Source: Roseovarius carneus (lineage in GTDB: Bacteria > Pseudomonadota > Alphaproteobacteria > Rhodobacterales > Rhodobacteraceae). Taken from it: a stretch of DNA of 64,000 nt. The position numbers and the translations under genes were made by a program. How positions within the stretch are numbered: the stretch's first letter is position 1; the number at the start of each line of letters is the position of its first letter. Under the pieces are notes generated by a model. The model searched no databases. It saw only the letters and a list, made by a program, of their open reading frames with translations, and was not told the origin of the DNA. The stretch covers positions 2,338,374 through 2,402,373 of the forward strand of contig NZ_JAHSPD010000001.1 in assembly GCF_020141465.1 (NCBI RefSeq), in the 5' to 3' direction. Of the stretch, positions 9,243 through 17,995 are shown in pieces.

Positions 9243-10265
9243 TCAGCGTGTTGAGGCACGGCGCAAAAGCGCCGCTGCATCCGGGTGGTTCAGCAGCGCC
9301 TCGCCCACCTCGAATTTCATGTGGCGGCGCCCTTCATGGCCCGGAAGGCTCTCGGCGAGCTTGATATTGAGATACGCGGGCAAAGCAGCGCGGGTGCGCG
9401 TGTCCACCAAAAGCGTCTCGGCGGCGATGCCTTCGGCGTAGATGATCTGATGATCGTCAAAGAGCAGTTGGAAGTAATCCACAAATCCGCCCGGTTCCTG
9501 CACGATCGTGTCACCATTCAGCAGATGACGCGCGCGGACCAGAACCTCGTGGCGGCCTGCGCCAAGCGCGTCGGAGCGTTGATATATAAATAGCCGATGA
9601 TCGGGGCTCACGTATAGATCGCCCTCATTATGCAGTGCGCCCGCTTTGATGCAGATGGGAGCGAAATCCCCAACCGCCCGCGCGGTCGAGCGGCCAATCC
9701 ACGTCACGGCGCGCGGACCGTCATCGCGGGTCAGCACCATATCGCCGTCCTGCAACTCCTCCACGGGCTTTTGCGCGCCCGAGGCCATTGTGATCCGCGT
9801 CCCGCGTGTAAACGCCACGCAGGCAACCTCGGCAAACCGGGTGCGCGCGCCCTCAACATCGATCCCGACAAGCGTATAATCCGTGCGCGTGGTCATCACG
9901 GCGAGGGGCAGCGCATAAACCGCCTCCACATCGCCCATTGCGTCCACCTCGACCAGCACCACAACCTCGGTCGTGACGCCCATCGGCGTCATCAGGGTCA
10001 GGCAGCAGTCGATATGGATTACGTGTCCCGCCCGGCCCAGATTTGTCTTGGGGGCCGCGATCAATGTGCCTCCGGGGCCCGCCGTCACAATCAGTCGCTC
10101 GGTGTGGGCGTTTTGGTGCAACTCATATGTATCGTCCAGATCAAGCTCGGCCCCAAACGACAGTGCATCGCCCAGATTTGCGCCATTGATCACCGTCAAT
10201 GCGCTGGAGCGGAAGACATGCAAGGTCTGAATATGGGCCGGGTTTTCGGATCTGAGGGTCATCAT
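9243..10265 (-). CDS. Hint-domain protein (hedgehog/intein module), function unknown
   Basis: A 340-residue protein. The N-terminal half (1-145) is a beta-rich region without a recognised name. A Hint module begins near Cys149 (ACVAFTRGTRITM) and continues through VEELQDGDMVLTRDDGPRAV and the SPDHRLF block (220-226), which matches the intein/hedgehog block with a conserved His. The module lies near the C-terminus and no C-extein follows, so ordinary protein splicing looks unlikely; N-terminal auto-cleavage is possible. Start: ATG at 10265, just after AAGAG; a frame upstream to 10346 lacks such a site. Similar stand-alone Hint proteins are common in roseobacters. It stands alone, divergent from the SDR-like gene. 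Confidence 0.82.
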   Translation of the reverse strand: MMTLRSENPAHIQTLHVFRSSALTVINGANLGDALSFGAELDLDDTYELHQNAHTERLIVTAGPGGTLIAAPKTNLGRAGHVIHIDCCLTLMTPMGVTTEVVVLVEVDAMGDVEAVYALPLAVMTTRTDYTLVGIDVEGARTRFAEVACVAFTRGTRITMASGAQKPVEELQDGDMVLTRDDGPRAVTWIGRSTARAVGDFAPICIKAGALHNEGDLYVSPDHRLFIYQRSDALGAGRHEVLVRARHLLNGDTIVQEPGGFVDYFQLLFDDHQIIYAEGIAAETLLVDTRTRAALPAYLNIKLAESLPGHEGRRHMKFEVGEALLNHPDAAALLRRASTR

Positions 10266-10409
10266 TTGCTCTTTTGGTCTGCAAGGGGCTGGCATAGGCT
10301 TTGACGTAACGACGAAATGTGGCAACAGCATGCCGCCAACTTGCAAGTTTCAAGATAGTGTGGCCGCTCCCGCAGGTGAGGTCACGGGGAAATATGAGGG
10401 GATCGCTTC

Positions 10410-11189
10410 ATGGATTTGGGTTTGAACGGCAAACGGGCGCTTGTTTGTGCGTCGTCCAAGGGGCTTGGTCTGGGCTGCGCGCGGGCTTTGGCGGCAGAAG
10501 GCGTGCATCTGGTGATGAATGCGCGCGGGGCAGAGGCGCTTGACGCCGCTGCATCGGCGATCCGGGCGGAGTTCGGCGTTGAGGTGACAATTGTGGCCGC
10601 CGATGTGAGCACGCCAGAAGGGCAGGCGGCCCTGATCGCGGCGGCGGGGGACGTTGACATCCTTGTAAATAATGCAGGCGGGCCGCCTCCGGGCCTGTGG
10701 TCCGATTGGGATCGCGACGACTTCATAGCCGCCCTTGACGCCAATATGCTGGCGCCGATCGCGCTCATCAAGGCGCTGGTGCCGGGCATGATGGCACGCG
10801 GATGGGGCCGGGTGGTCAACATCACGTCACAATCCGTCAAAGCCCCCATCGCGGTTCTGGGCCTCAGCAATGCGGCGCGTGCGGGCCTCACGGGCTATGT
10901 TGCGGGAACGTCACGTCAGGTTGCGGGCAAGGGGGTGACGATCAACAACCTTTTGCCAGGGATTCATGCGACCGACCGGGCCGTGGCCCTCGATACGGGC
11001 GTGACCAAGGCGCAAGGAATCACCATGGACGAGGCCAAGGCACAACGCTGCGCCACCATCCCCGCAGGCCGCTACGGCACGGCGGAGGAGTTTGGGGCGA
11101 CCTGTGCGTTCCTGTGTTCGCATCATGCCGGGTTCATCATCGGACAGAACATCCTTCTGGACGGAGGCGGGGTGAACGCGACGCTTTAA
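10410..11189 (+). CDS. SDR-fold protein without the catalytic Tyr-Lys pair
   Basis: A 259-residue Rossmann-fold protein of the short-chain dehydrogenase superfamily. It has a nucleotide-binding loop (CASSKGLGLG, 13-22), the VNNAG motif (86-90) and the C-terminal GQNILLDGGG. Counting 13 residues from Ser140 (NITS), the position of the catalytic Tyr is Ser153 and that of the Lys is Arg157 (LSNAARAG). This matches a recognised group of reductase-like SDRs that lack the catalytic tetrad. Annotation as 3-oxoacyl-ACP reductase would therefore be misleading. Start: GAGGGG upstream of ATG. Substrate unknown; the next gene is a solute symporter, a weak hint of joint use. Confidence 0.85.
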   Translation: MDLGLNGKRALVCASSKGLGLGCARALAAEGVHLVMNARGAEALDAAASAIRAEFGVEVTIVAADVSTPEGQAALIAAAGDVDILVNNAGGPPPGLWSDWDRDDFIAALDANMLAPIALIKALVPGMMARGWGRVVNITSQSVKAPIAVLGLSNAARAGLTGYVAGTSRQVAGKGVTINNLLPGIHATDRAVALDTGVTKAQGITMDEAKAQRCATIPAGRYGTAEEFGATCAFLCSHHAGFIIGQNILLDGGGVNATL

Positions 11190-11301
11190 CGCCACCTCGC
11201 GCGGTATCACATCTTCGTTGGGCGCCGCCTTGGCCCATTGGCGGCCGGTCAATCAAGCTGCTAGGCGGCAGGTCTAATCATATATCCCCAAGGATTCGCC
11301 C

Positions 11302-12669
11302 ATGCAAACCGCAGCCATCATTGCCATTTTCGCCGCCATCATCATCGCCAGCCTGATCGCCGCCCCGCGCCGCGCCACGGTGGACGGGTTCTTTGGCGGG
11401 GCTAGTGCTGCGGGCCGTGCGCCGGGGCTTTGGGTGCTGGTGCTCAGCCAGGTCACCACGTGGATCTTCGCCCGCTCGCTAATGAATGCCGCGATATTGG
11501 GCTATTTCTACGGTATCTGGGGCACGCTGGCCTATGCGGCCTATTACGGCTCTTTCCTGACGGGCGGTTTTATTGTCGGCAGGCTACGCGAAGGCGGGGC
11601 AGGATCGGTGCAGGACTGGCTTGGCGCGCGGTTCGGCGCGGCGGGCACGGGATGTTACAACCTTGTCATCGCGCTGCGGCTCTTGTCCGAGGTGTTTGCC
11701 AATCTGCTCGTCGTCGGGCTGATCTTCGCAGCCGTGTTGCCCGAGATTGGGCTGGCGCGGGAGGTGTCGATCGTGGCGGTGGCGCTGCTTGGTCTGGGCT
11801 ATAGCGCGTGGGGCGGACTGAGTGCGGCGCTGCGCACCGATGTGCTTCAAATGAGCGTCTTTCTGGTGGTCTTTACTGTGGCCTTTGTGGCCCTTCTGCT
11901 CAGCCCCGGCTTCTCGCTCGGCGCGGTTCTCACGGCCCCCGGCACGGCTGGCGCGTGGAACGGGCAGGTGTTGCTGCTGGTCGCGTTTCTTCAGGTTTTC
12001 TCATATCCCGCCCATGATCCGGTGATGATGGATCGTGGTTTTCTGGCGGATCGCGACACCACGCGGCGGTCCTTCCTGCATGCGTTTTGGATATCGACGC
12101 TGTGCATCATTGCCTTTGGCATGTTCGGCGTCCAAGCCGGCCTTATTGGCGCGGAATATGAGGGCCAGCTTTTGGGCACATGGCAGCAGATGTTCCCGCC
12201 TTGGCTCTACGTGGCGCTTTTGGTTTCACTTCTGGTCTCCGCGCTCAGCACGCTTGATTCGGCGCTGGCAAGTGCGGCGCGGCTGGTTGTGGAGGAGTTT
12301 CGGATCGGCGCGCGCAGCCTTGCGTCGGGTCGCATTGCGATGACGGTTTTCATGGTGCTGGGGGCGGCGCTGACGCTTTGGGGGAATCAGACGCTCTTTG
12401 ATGCGGTGGCGGTCAGCGGGACAGCCAGCATGTTTCTTACGCCCATCCTGATCGTGGGGCTGGTCATGGGGCGGCGTATCGCGCTCTGGTCTTACCTCGT
12501 GGCTTACGGTGCGGCAATTCTGGGCGCACTGGCGTATTTTGGGCGCGATTGGGCGTTTTTTGCGGCCCTCCTGCCCGAGGGGCATAAATATGAGCAACTC
12601 TTGGTGATCTGCATCGCGGTGCTTGCGGCGGGCTTTGCGGCCACTCTTTCCGGTGCACGACGGGCTTGA
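11302..12669 (+). CDS. Sodium:solute symporter family permease
   Basis: A 455-residue integral membrane protein with about 13 hydrophobic segments, in the pattern of the SSS family (SLC5-like): GFFGGASAAGRAPGLWVLVL near the N-terminus, GYSAWGGLSAALRTDVLQM in the middle, and the SALSTLDSALASAARLVVEE segment typical of SSS transporters. Substrates of the family range from proline and pantothenate to urea and sugars; none can be chosen here. AAGGA precedes the ATG. An SDR-like gene lies 112 bases upstream and an ABC ATPase 114 bases downstream on the same strand. Confidence 0.88.
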   Translation: MQTAAIIAIFAAIIIASLIAAPRRATVDGFFGGASAAGRAPGLWVLVLSQVTTWIFARSLMNAAILGYFYGIWGTLAYAAYYGSFLTGGFIVGRLREGGAGSVQDWLGARFGAAGTGCYNLVIALRLLSEVFANLLVVGLIFAAVLPEIGLAREVSIVAVALLGLGYSAWGGLSAALRTDVLQMSVFLVVFTVAFVALLLSPGFSLGAVLTAPGTAGAWNGQVLLLVAFLQVFSYPAHDPVMMDRGFLADRDTTRRSFLHAFWISTLCIIAFGMFGVQAGLIGAEYEGQLLGTWQQMFPPWLYVALLVSLLVSALSTLDSALASAARLVVEEFRIGARSLASGRIAMTVFMVLGAALTLWGNQTLFDAVAVSGTASMFLTPILIVGLVMGRRIALWSYLVAYGAAILGALAYFGRDWAFFAALLPEGHKYEQLLVICIAVLAAGFAATLSGARRA

Positions 12670-12783
12670 TCCAACGCCCCATTGGTCCGCTTGCCTTGCA
12701 CCGCGCCGCATGGCTTGCTATCTGCGCGTCAGCAATCCCGACAGGTTCGGTCGGAAACAGATGGAAGACCGCACTTGCCGCCA

Positions 12784-13860
12784 ATGCCGCCGCGCCTTGA
12801 GATCAAAAACGTAACGCGCAGCTATGACGGGCGGCGCGTTGTCGATGATGTGTCGCTGAGCGTGCGGGCAGGGCAGGTGACATGCCTTCTGGGGCCTTCC
12901 GGCTGCGGCAAATCCACGGCTTTGCGGATCATTGCCGGGGTGGAGATGCAAGATAGTGGCGAGATCTATGTGGATGGCGCGCTGATCTGCGACACCAGAT
13001 TTCGCATACCGCCCGAACAACGCAATATTGGCCTGATGTTTCAGGATTTTGCGCTGTTTCCGCATCTGACGGTCGGCGATAACGTCCGTTTCGGCCTACC
13101 CGGTGATCGTGGCAGCACGGCAGGACGGGTGCGCGAATTGCTCGACCGTGTGGGTCTTGGGCGCTACGTGAAAAGCTACCCCCATGAGCTTTCGGGCGGC
13201 GAACAACAGCGCGTGGCGCTGGCCCGCGCGCTTGCGCCGCGTCCGCGTATCATGCTGATGGATGAGCCATTCTCGGGGCTCGATAACCGTCTGCGCGACG
13301 GGATCCGCGACGAGACGCTTGAGATTCTGCGCGAGCAGGATACGGCGGTTCTACTGGTCACACACGAGCCGGAAGAGGCGATGCGCATGGCAGATGATAT
13401 CGCCCTGATGCGCGGCGGGCAGATCGTACAACAAGGCGCGCCCTATAATCTCTATAACGCGCCTGTGGATCGAGACGCTGTGGCATTTTTCAGCGATATC
13501 AATGTGATCCGGGGTGAAGTGAATGGGGCGCTCACGCCCACGCCTTTCGGCAATTTTCTTGCTCCCGGCGTGCCGGATGGCACGCAGGTCGAGATTGTAA
13601 TCCGGCCCCAGCATATCAAGATCGACTTTGATCGCGCGGGCCGTGGCCCCAACCCCACGCCCGGCGATGGCACGCCCGCGCGCGGCGTGGTGCAGCGCGC
13701 GCGGTTCATGGGGTCTGAAAGCCTTGTGGAGTTTCGCATGGACCATGACGGCTCCATCCTCAAGGCCACCGTGCCCAATGTGTTCCTGCCCAAACCGGGC
13801 ATGGCACTTTGGCTGATGATCCGGCGGGATCGGTGTTTCGTCTTCTCCGCGCGCTCATAG
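12784..13860 (+). CDS. ABC transporter ATP-binding protein, iron(III)/polyamine type (FbpC/PotA-like)
   Basis: A 358-residue ATPase with Walker [11 protein letters not shown]-loop FQDFALFPH, signature [15 protein letters not shown], Walker [11 protein letters not shown]-loop VTHEPEEA, and a C-terminal TOBE-like domain (about 270-358; [12 protein letters not shown]). The domain layout places it with importers of Fe3+, polyamines or sugars. ATG at 12784 ([16 protein letters not shown]) is chosen because the frame upstream is not family-like. No permease or binding protein is adjacent, so it is an orphan ATPase in this window; its partners must be elsewhere. Confidence 0.88.
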   Translation: MPPRLEIKNVTRSYDGRRVVDDVSLSVRAGQVTCLLGPSGCGKSTALRIIAGVEMQDSGEIYVDGALICDTRFRIPPEQRNIGLMFQDFALFPHLTVGDNVRFGLPGDRGSTAGRVRELLDRVGLGRYVKSYPHELSGGEQQRVALARALAPRPRIMLMDEPFSGLDNRLRDGIRDETLEILREQDTAVLLVTHEPEEAMRMADDIALMRGGQIVQQGAPYNLYNAPVDRDAVAFFSDINVIRGEVNGALTPTPFGNFLAPGVPDGTQVEIVIRPQHIKIDFDRAGRGPNPTPGDGTPARGVVQRARFMGSESLVEFRMDHDGSILKATVPNVFLPKPGMALWLMIRRDRCFVFSARS

Positions 13861-14026
13861 TCACCGCGCAATCACCCCGCAATCACCGCGCACGGGACGA
13901 GTTTTTTACCAAATTCTACTATCTGCGCGCATTGCGTCTTTTATCCCGCCCTCAGAGGCTTTAGATAATGTGAGTGAATTTTCCGGGGTGGCGCGGATGC
14001 CCCCCTGCGGATGGGAGAGTAAAAAC

Positions 14027-14251
14027 ATGCTGAACAATATCGGTCTTCCCGGCATTTTGCTGATCGCGGTCGTCGTGCTGGTGCTTTTTGGGCGCGGCAA
14101 GATTTCATCGTTGATGGGTGAAGTGGGAAAGGGCATTACATCCTTCAAAAAGGGCATCAACGACAGCAGCAAGGAGCTTGAAGACGACATGGCCGCTGCC
14201 TCGGATGAAGCCAAGGACGTGACGCCCGAGCACGACAAAGACAAGGTCTGA
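14027..14251 (+). CDS. tatA: Sec-independent translocase protein TatA
   Basis: A 74-residue protein: short N-terminus, one membrane helix ([18 protein letters not shown]), then an amphipathic helix ([16 protein letters not shown]) and an acidic tail. This is the TatA/E layout; the FGRGKI motif after the helix marks it. ATG at 14027 follows GGGAGAG. TatA forms the pore-like assembly of the twin-arginine export pathway. It is the first gene of tatA-tatB-tatC, 7 bases from tatB. Confidence 0.95.
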   Translation: MLNNIGLPGILLIAVVVLVLFGRGKISSLMGEVGKGITSFKKGINDSSKELEDDMAAASDEAKDVTPEHDKDKV

Positions 14252-14258
14252 GCCCCAG

Positions 14259-14870
14259 ATGCTGGATCTCGGCTGGTCGGAACTGCTGGTGATTGGCGTT
14301 GTCGCGCTGATCGTGGTGGGCCCCAAGGATCTCCCCGGCATGTTCCGCACCGTTGGACGGTTTGTGGGCAAGGCCAAGGGCATGGCGCGCGAATTCTCCA
14401 AGGCGATGAATGATGCGGCCGATGATGCTGGCGTAACCGACCTGCAAAAGACGCTGAAATCCGCGACAAACCCCGTGGGCAGTGCGATGGACGAGGTCCG
14501 CAAGACCGCGACCAGCTTCACCCAATCTACGAGAGACGCGGGCAAGCCTAAGGCTGAGACCTCACGCATGTCGCCCGAACGGCAAGCCCAGACCGAGGCG
14601 ATCCGCCAGAAATACGCCGAGGGCGAGGCAGCCCGCAAGGGGGCACAAACGGCTGAAGCCGCAGCCCCAGCGGCTAAGGCAACTGCGCCGAAGCCACCTG
14701 CGGCCAATAAGGCGGCTGAAAAGACCGCCCCGAAACCAGCAGCCAAAAAGCCAGGGGCAAAGGCGGCGCCAAAAGCCGCTCCCAAAACCGCGGCAAAACC
14801 GGCAGCCAAGGCAACAAAGCCTGCGGTCAAAAAGACCGCAAAGAAACCCGCGCCTGAGGGCAAGGCATGA
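14259..14870 (+). CDS. tatB: Sec-independent translocase protein TatB
   Basis: A 203-residue protein. The N-terminus ([19 protein letters not shown]) and the following [20 protein letters not shown] are diagnostic for TatB; Glu8 and the Gly-Pro hinge are present. After about residue 100 the protein becomes a low-complexity Ala/Lys/Pro tail ([15 protein letters not shown]), longer than in E. coli and probably disordered. TatB forms the substrate receptor with TatC. The stop overlaps the tatC start (ATGA at 14867-14870), so translation is probably coupled. Confidence 0.95.
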   Translation: MLDLGWSELLVIGVVALIVVGPKDLPGMFRTVGRFVGKAKGMAREFSKAMNDAADDAGVTDLQKTLKSATNPVGSAMDEVRKTATSFTQSTRDAGKPKAETSRMSPERQAQTEAIRQKYAEGEAARKGAQTAEAAAPAAKATAPKPPAANKAAEKTAPKPAAKKPGAKAAPKAAPKTAAKPAAKATKPAVKKTAKKPAPEGKA

Positions 14871-15736
14871 CCGACACAAACGAGCTTGAAGACAGCAGTG
14901 CGCCACTGATCGAGCATCTTACCGAGCTCCGCTCGCGCCTCATAAAATCGGCGATGGCGTTTTTGGTGGGCATGATCATCTGCTTCACGGTTGCCACACC
15001 GATCTTTAACTTTCTCACAGACCCGCTTTGCAAGGTTCTCGCCGATCGTGGACAGGATTGCGACTTGATCTTCATCTCGCCGCAAGAGGGCTTCTTCGTC
15101 GCCATCAAGGTCTCGTTCCTCGGCGGATTTATCCTAGGCTTTCCCTACATCGCCAATCAGATGTGGCGCTTCGTGGCGCCCGGTCTTTACAAGACCGAGC
15201 AGGGGGCGTTTTTGCCCTTCCTCATTGCCTCGCCCTTCATGTTTATCCTTGGGGCGAGTTTTGCGTTCTATGTGGTCACGCCGCTTGCCTATGATTTCTT
15301 CCTCGGGTTTCAGCAATTCGGGACCGCCGGCGAAGCGGTCGAGGGCGGCCAGAACGCGGCCCCGCTCAGCGTTGTGTTCCAAGGCTCCGCACAAGAATAT
15401 CTCAACCTCACGATCAAGTTTATCGTGGCCTTTGGTTTGTGTTTTCAGCTTCCCGTACTGCTGACCCTGATGGGCAAGGCGGGGCTTGTCAGCTCCGATG
15501 GTCTGCGCACTGTGCGCAAATACGCGGTGGTGGGTATCTTGGTGCTGGCCGCTCTGGTCACGCCCCCAGATGTAATCACGCAAGGTATTCTCTTTGTTGT
15601 CGTCTACGGGCTTTATGAGATTTCCATTCTTCTGGTGAAACGGGTGGAGCGGAAACGCGAAGCCAAGCTGCGTGCCGAGGGGCTGTGGTTTGAGGATGAC
15701 GATGATGAGGATGAGGATGAGGCGCGCGACAAATGA
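14867..15736 (+). CDS. tatC: Sec-independent translocase protein TatC
   Basis: A 289-residue integral membrane protein with six hydrophobic segments. The N-terminal [15 protein letters not shown] is the conserved TatC cytoplasmic region that recognises twin-arginine signal peptides; [15 protein letters not shown] and the [18 protein letters not shown] block follow. The C-terminus is strongly acidic ([15 protein letters not shown]). TatC is the core receptor of the pathway. It overlaps both tatB (4 bases) and the following ATPase gene (4 bases). Confidence 0.97.
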   Translation: MTDTNELEDSSAPLIEHLTELRSRLIKSAMAFLVGMIICFTVATPIFNFLTDPLCKVLADRGQDCDLIFISPQEGFFVAIKVSFLGGFILGFPYIANQMWRFVAPGLYKTEQGAFLPFLIASPFMFILGASFAFYVVTPLAYDFFLGFQQFGTAGEAVEGGQNAAPLSVVFQGSAQEYLNLTIKFIVAFGLCFQLPVLLTLMGKAGLVSSDGLRTVRKYAVVGILVLAALVTPPDVITQGILFVVVYGLYEISILLVKRVERKREAKLRAEGLWFEDDDDEDEDEARDK

Positions 15737-16572
15737 GTGATCCGCTAGAACGGATCGCCGCCGCGCTGGAGCGGATCAGCCCACCCCCCGCCGACGCCCC
15801 CGATATGAGCGCGGCTGATGCGTTTGTCTGGCACGTTTCGCCGGACCGCCTCAGCCCGGTCGCAGATGTTTCGCGGGTCGAGATGGAACTTCTCGTTGGT
15901 ATCGACCGATCACGCGACACGCTGTTGGAGAATACCCGTCAATTCGCGCGGGGCCTGCCCGCGAATAACGCGCTTCTCTGGGGCGCGCGGGGGATGGGCA
16001 AATCCAGCCTCGTGAAGGCGGTGCATGCCGCCGTGCGTGCCGAGGGCGCGGATATCAAGATCGTAGAATTGCAGCGCGAGGACCTGACCAGCGTCACACG
16101 GCTCCTAGCGCTTTTGCGCGCGTCGCCTGCGCGGTTCATCCTTTTTTGCGATGATCTGAGCTTTAGCCATGATGATCAGCATTACAAATCGCTCAAGGCG
16201 GTTCTGGATGGCGGTATTGAGGGGCGGCCTGATAATGTGGTGTTCTACGCCACGTCGAACCGCCGCCACCTGATGCCGCGCGACATGATCGAGAATGAGC
16301 GTAGTGCAGCGATCAACCCCGGCGAGGCGGTTGAAGAGAAGGTCTCGCTCAGCGACCGGTTTGGGCTGTGGCTCGGCTTTCATAGCTGTGATCAGGATCA
16401 ATATCTGGCGATGATCCACGGGTATTGCCAGGCACTTGGCATCAAGATTGCCGAGGATGATCTGCGCGCGCAGGCGATTGAATGGCAAGCCACGCGTGGC
16501 GCACGCTCAGGCCGGGTGGCGTGGCAGTTTGTCACCGACCTTGCCGGGCGGATGGGCGCGCCGATTGCGTGA
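15733..16572 (+). CDS. DUF815-family AAA ATPase
   Basis: A 279-residue P-loop ATPase: Walker A GARGMGKSS (84-92), Walker B-like RFILFCDDLSF, and NVVFYATSNRRHLMPRDM, which is typical of the DUF815 family (uncharacterised AAA proteins). The N-terminal 50 residues are a short helical lead. Its start overlaps the tatC stop as ATGA, so it is very probably co-transcribed and translationally coupled with tatABC. A role in Tat export is not established; the coupling could simply reflect operon packing. Confidence 0.85.
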   Translation: MSDPLERIAAALERISPPPADAPDMSAADAFVWHVSPDRLSPVADVSRVEMELLVGIDRSRDTLLENTRQFARGLPANNALLWGARGMGKSSLVKAVHAAVRAEGADIKIVELQREDLTSVTRLLALLRASPARFILFCDDLSFSHDDQHYKSLKAVLDGGIEGRPDNVVFYATSNRRHLMPRDMIENERSAAINPGEAVEEKVSLSDRFGLWLGFHSCDQDQYLAMIHGYCQALGIKIAEDDLRAQAIEWQATRGARSGRVAWQFVTDLAGRMGAPIA

Positions 16573-16616
16573 GCAGGCTTTGCCAGTCCCGCATAGGCTT
16601 TTGAGTATTTTTGCTA

Positions 16617-16731
16617 AAGGGTTTCGCGAAAAAGCTGAATCACTGGTTTTCGTGAAACGCGCACTTCATTTGAGCGCTCCACGCGTTTCGCCTCAATTGA
16701 GTGCCTCAAGTTTAAGGCGAAACGCTTTAAG
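16617..16731. repeat. Cluster of GTTTCGC-type inverted repeats able to form alternative hairpins
   Basis: Four related elements: TTTCGCGAAA (16622-16631), GTTTTCGTGAAACGC (16646-16660), GCGTTTCGCCT (16683-16693) and AGGCGAAACGC (16715-16725). The last two are perfect 11-base inverted repeats. GAAACGCG (16654-16661) can instead pair with CGCGTTTC (16682-16689), so two hairpins compete for the same arm. They lie between convergent gene ends, so they could act in a 3' region or a small RNA. Confidence 0.55.
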
Positions 16732-16738
16732 AAGAAGG

Positions 16739-16766
16739 GGCGGGCCCTGTCGCTCTGAGGCCCGCC
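16739..16766 (-). terminator. Rho-independent-like terminator after the NlpD-like gene
   Basis: Perfect 8-base arms GGCGGGCC / GGCCCGCC around a 12-base loop. Read on the minus strand it lies just after the lipoprotein stop and is followed by CCTTCTTCTT, a pyrimidine tract rather than a pure T run. Confidence 0.5.
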
Positions 16767-16774
16767 TGCGCTAT

Positions 16775-17947
16775 TTATGGCGTAAGGAAGGGGATGGGAT
16801 CGAGGCTATCGAACCCGTTGCGCACTTCGAAATGTACGGCTGCCACACCTGTTGACGGGATCTTGGCGAGGGTTTGGCCACGGTTGACCGTATCACCCGT
16901 TGAGACCGCAACATCCGACACGTTGGAGTAGACTGTCAGCAGGTTGTCTGTGTGTTTAACCACGATGATCGGTGTGCCTTTGGTGTCTTTGGTGATGGCG
17001 GCGACGACACCTTTATCGGCGGCCTTGACGGCGGTGCCGGGGGCGGCGGCGATGTCGATCCCGTCATTCTTGCCCTTGGAGTAAGGGCGAATGATATCGC
17101 CGCGCACGGGGTAGCTCATCCGGGCGGTTGTACTGGTGGTCTGCTCTGCGCCAAGATCAGGTGCGTCACCCGGTGGCTCTGCTGCGGCCACGGGGGTGGT
17201 GTCTTCGTCGGGCAGCGGTGTGGCGGCGCTGGGAGGTTCGGGCGTGGGGGAGCCTGTGCCAGGGGCTCGGGGCTCTGGAGCCTCGGCTGCGTCGAAGGGT
17301 TGGGTCTGCTGACCGGGCAAGGCCACGGGGATCAGCAGATATTGCCCTTCGCGGACCGCGAAATCGGAGTTGAGGCCATTCCATTCGGCGAGGCTTCTGA
17401 TCGACACGTCATAAAGCCGCGCGATAGTGAAGGCCGTCTCGCCGCGTTTGACGCGGTGGCGGATGGGCTGTGCGCCTGTTTCAGCGGGGGCCAGTGCTGT
17501 TGTCTCGACCCGAGCGCTATCGGCGGCGTCGATTGCATTTCCGGCAAGTTCTGTGATGTCTGCACTATCTGGACGGATCGGGCCGCCCGCAGGCTCTGCC
17601 ACGCGCGCGGGCAGGGCGATCACTTCGCCTTGGCGCAATGTATCACCCGTCTGGATTCCGTTGAAACGGGCCAGCTCATTGGCATCAACACCGATCCGCG
17701 ATGCTAGGCTGCTCAGTGTATCGCCGCTCTGTGCCACCGCCACTTGATAGCCTGGATAGGAGATGATGCCGCGGCTATCGGGCGCGGGCCGATTGGAGGC
17801 GGCTGCGCGGGCCGCTTCGGCTGTATCCAGCGCATTGCCGGTGTCAAAGCCACCGCGCAGGTCCATATCAAAGGTTTCCGAGCACGCAGCCAGCGCCATC
17901 AATGTCAGGCCAGCCAGCACGGGCAGGGGGCGTTGGAGCAGTCTCAT
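16775..17947 (-). CDS. nlpD: NlpD-like lipoprotein: two LysM domains and a degenerate LytM/M23 domain
   Basis: A 390-residue lipoprotein. The signal peptide ends in LMALAAC, so lipidation is at Cys22 with ATG at 17947 (GAGG nine bases upstream); earlier ATGs exist up to 17974. Two LysM modules follow (VAVAQSGDTLSSLASRIGVD and HRVKRGETAFTIARLYDVS), then a Pro/Glu-rich linker and a C-terminal M23 domain. That domain has NDGIDIAA where peptidases have HxGxD, and AAVHFEVRNG where they have HxH, so zinc ligands are missing as in E. coli NlpD and EnvC, which activate amidases instead of cutting. The surE-pcm-nlpD order matches that of gammaproteobacteria. Likely role: peptidoglycan splitting at division. 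Confidence 0.88.
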   Translation of the reverse strand: MRLLQRPLPVLAGLTLMALAACSETFDMDLRGGFDTGNALDTAEAARAAASNRPAPDSRGIISYPGYQVAVAQSGDTLSSLASRIGVDANELARFNGIQTGDTLRQGEVIALPARVAEPAGGPIRPDSADITELAGNAIDAADSARVETTALAPAETGAQPIRHRVKRGETAFTIARLYDVSIRSLAEWNGLNSDFAVREGQYLLIPVALPGQQTQPFDAAEAPEPRAPGTGSPTPEPPSAATPLPDEDTTPVAAAEPPGDAPDLGAEQTTSTTARMSYPVRGDIIRPYSKGKNDGIDIAAAPGTAVKAADKGVVAAITKDTKGTPIIVVKHTDNLLTVYSNVSDVAVSTGDTVNRGQTLAKIPSTGVAAVHFEVRNGFDSLDPIPFLTP

Positions 17948-17995
17948 CTCGATCATCCTCATCACTTGCCCCATTGTGACCCGGGGCTTTAAAAC

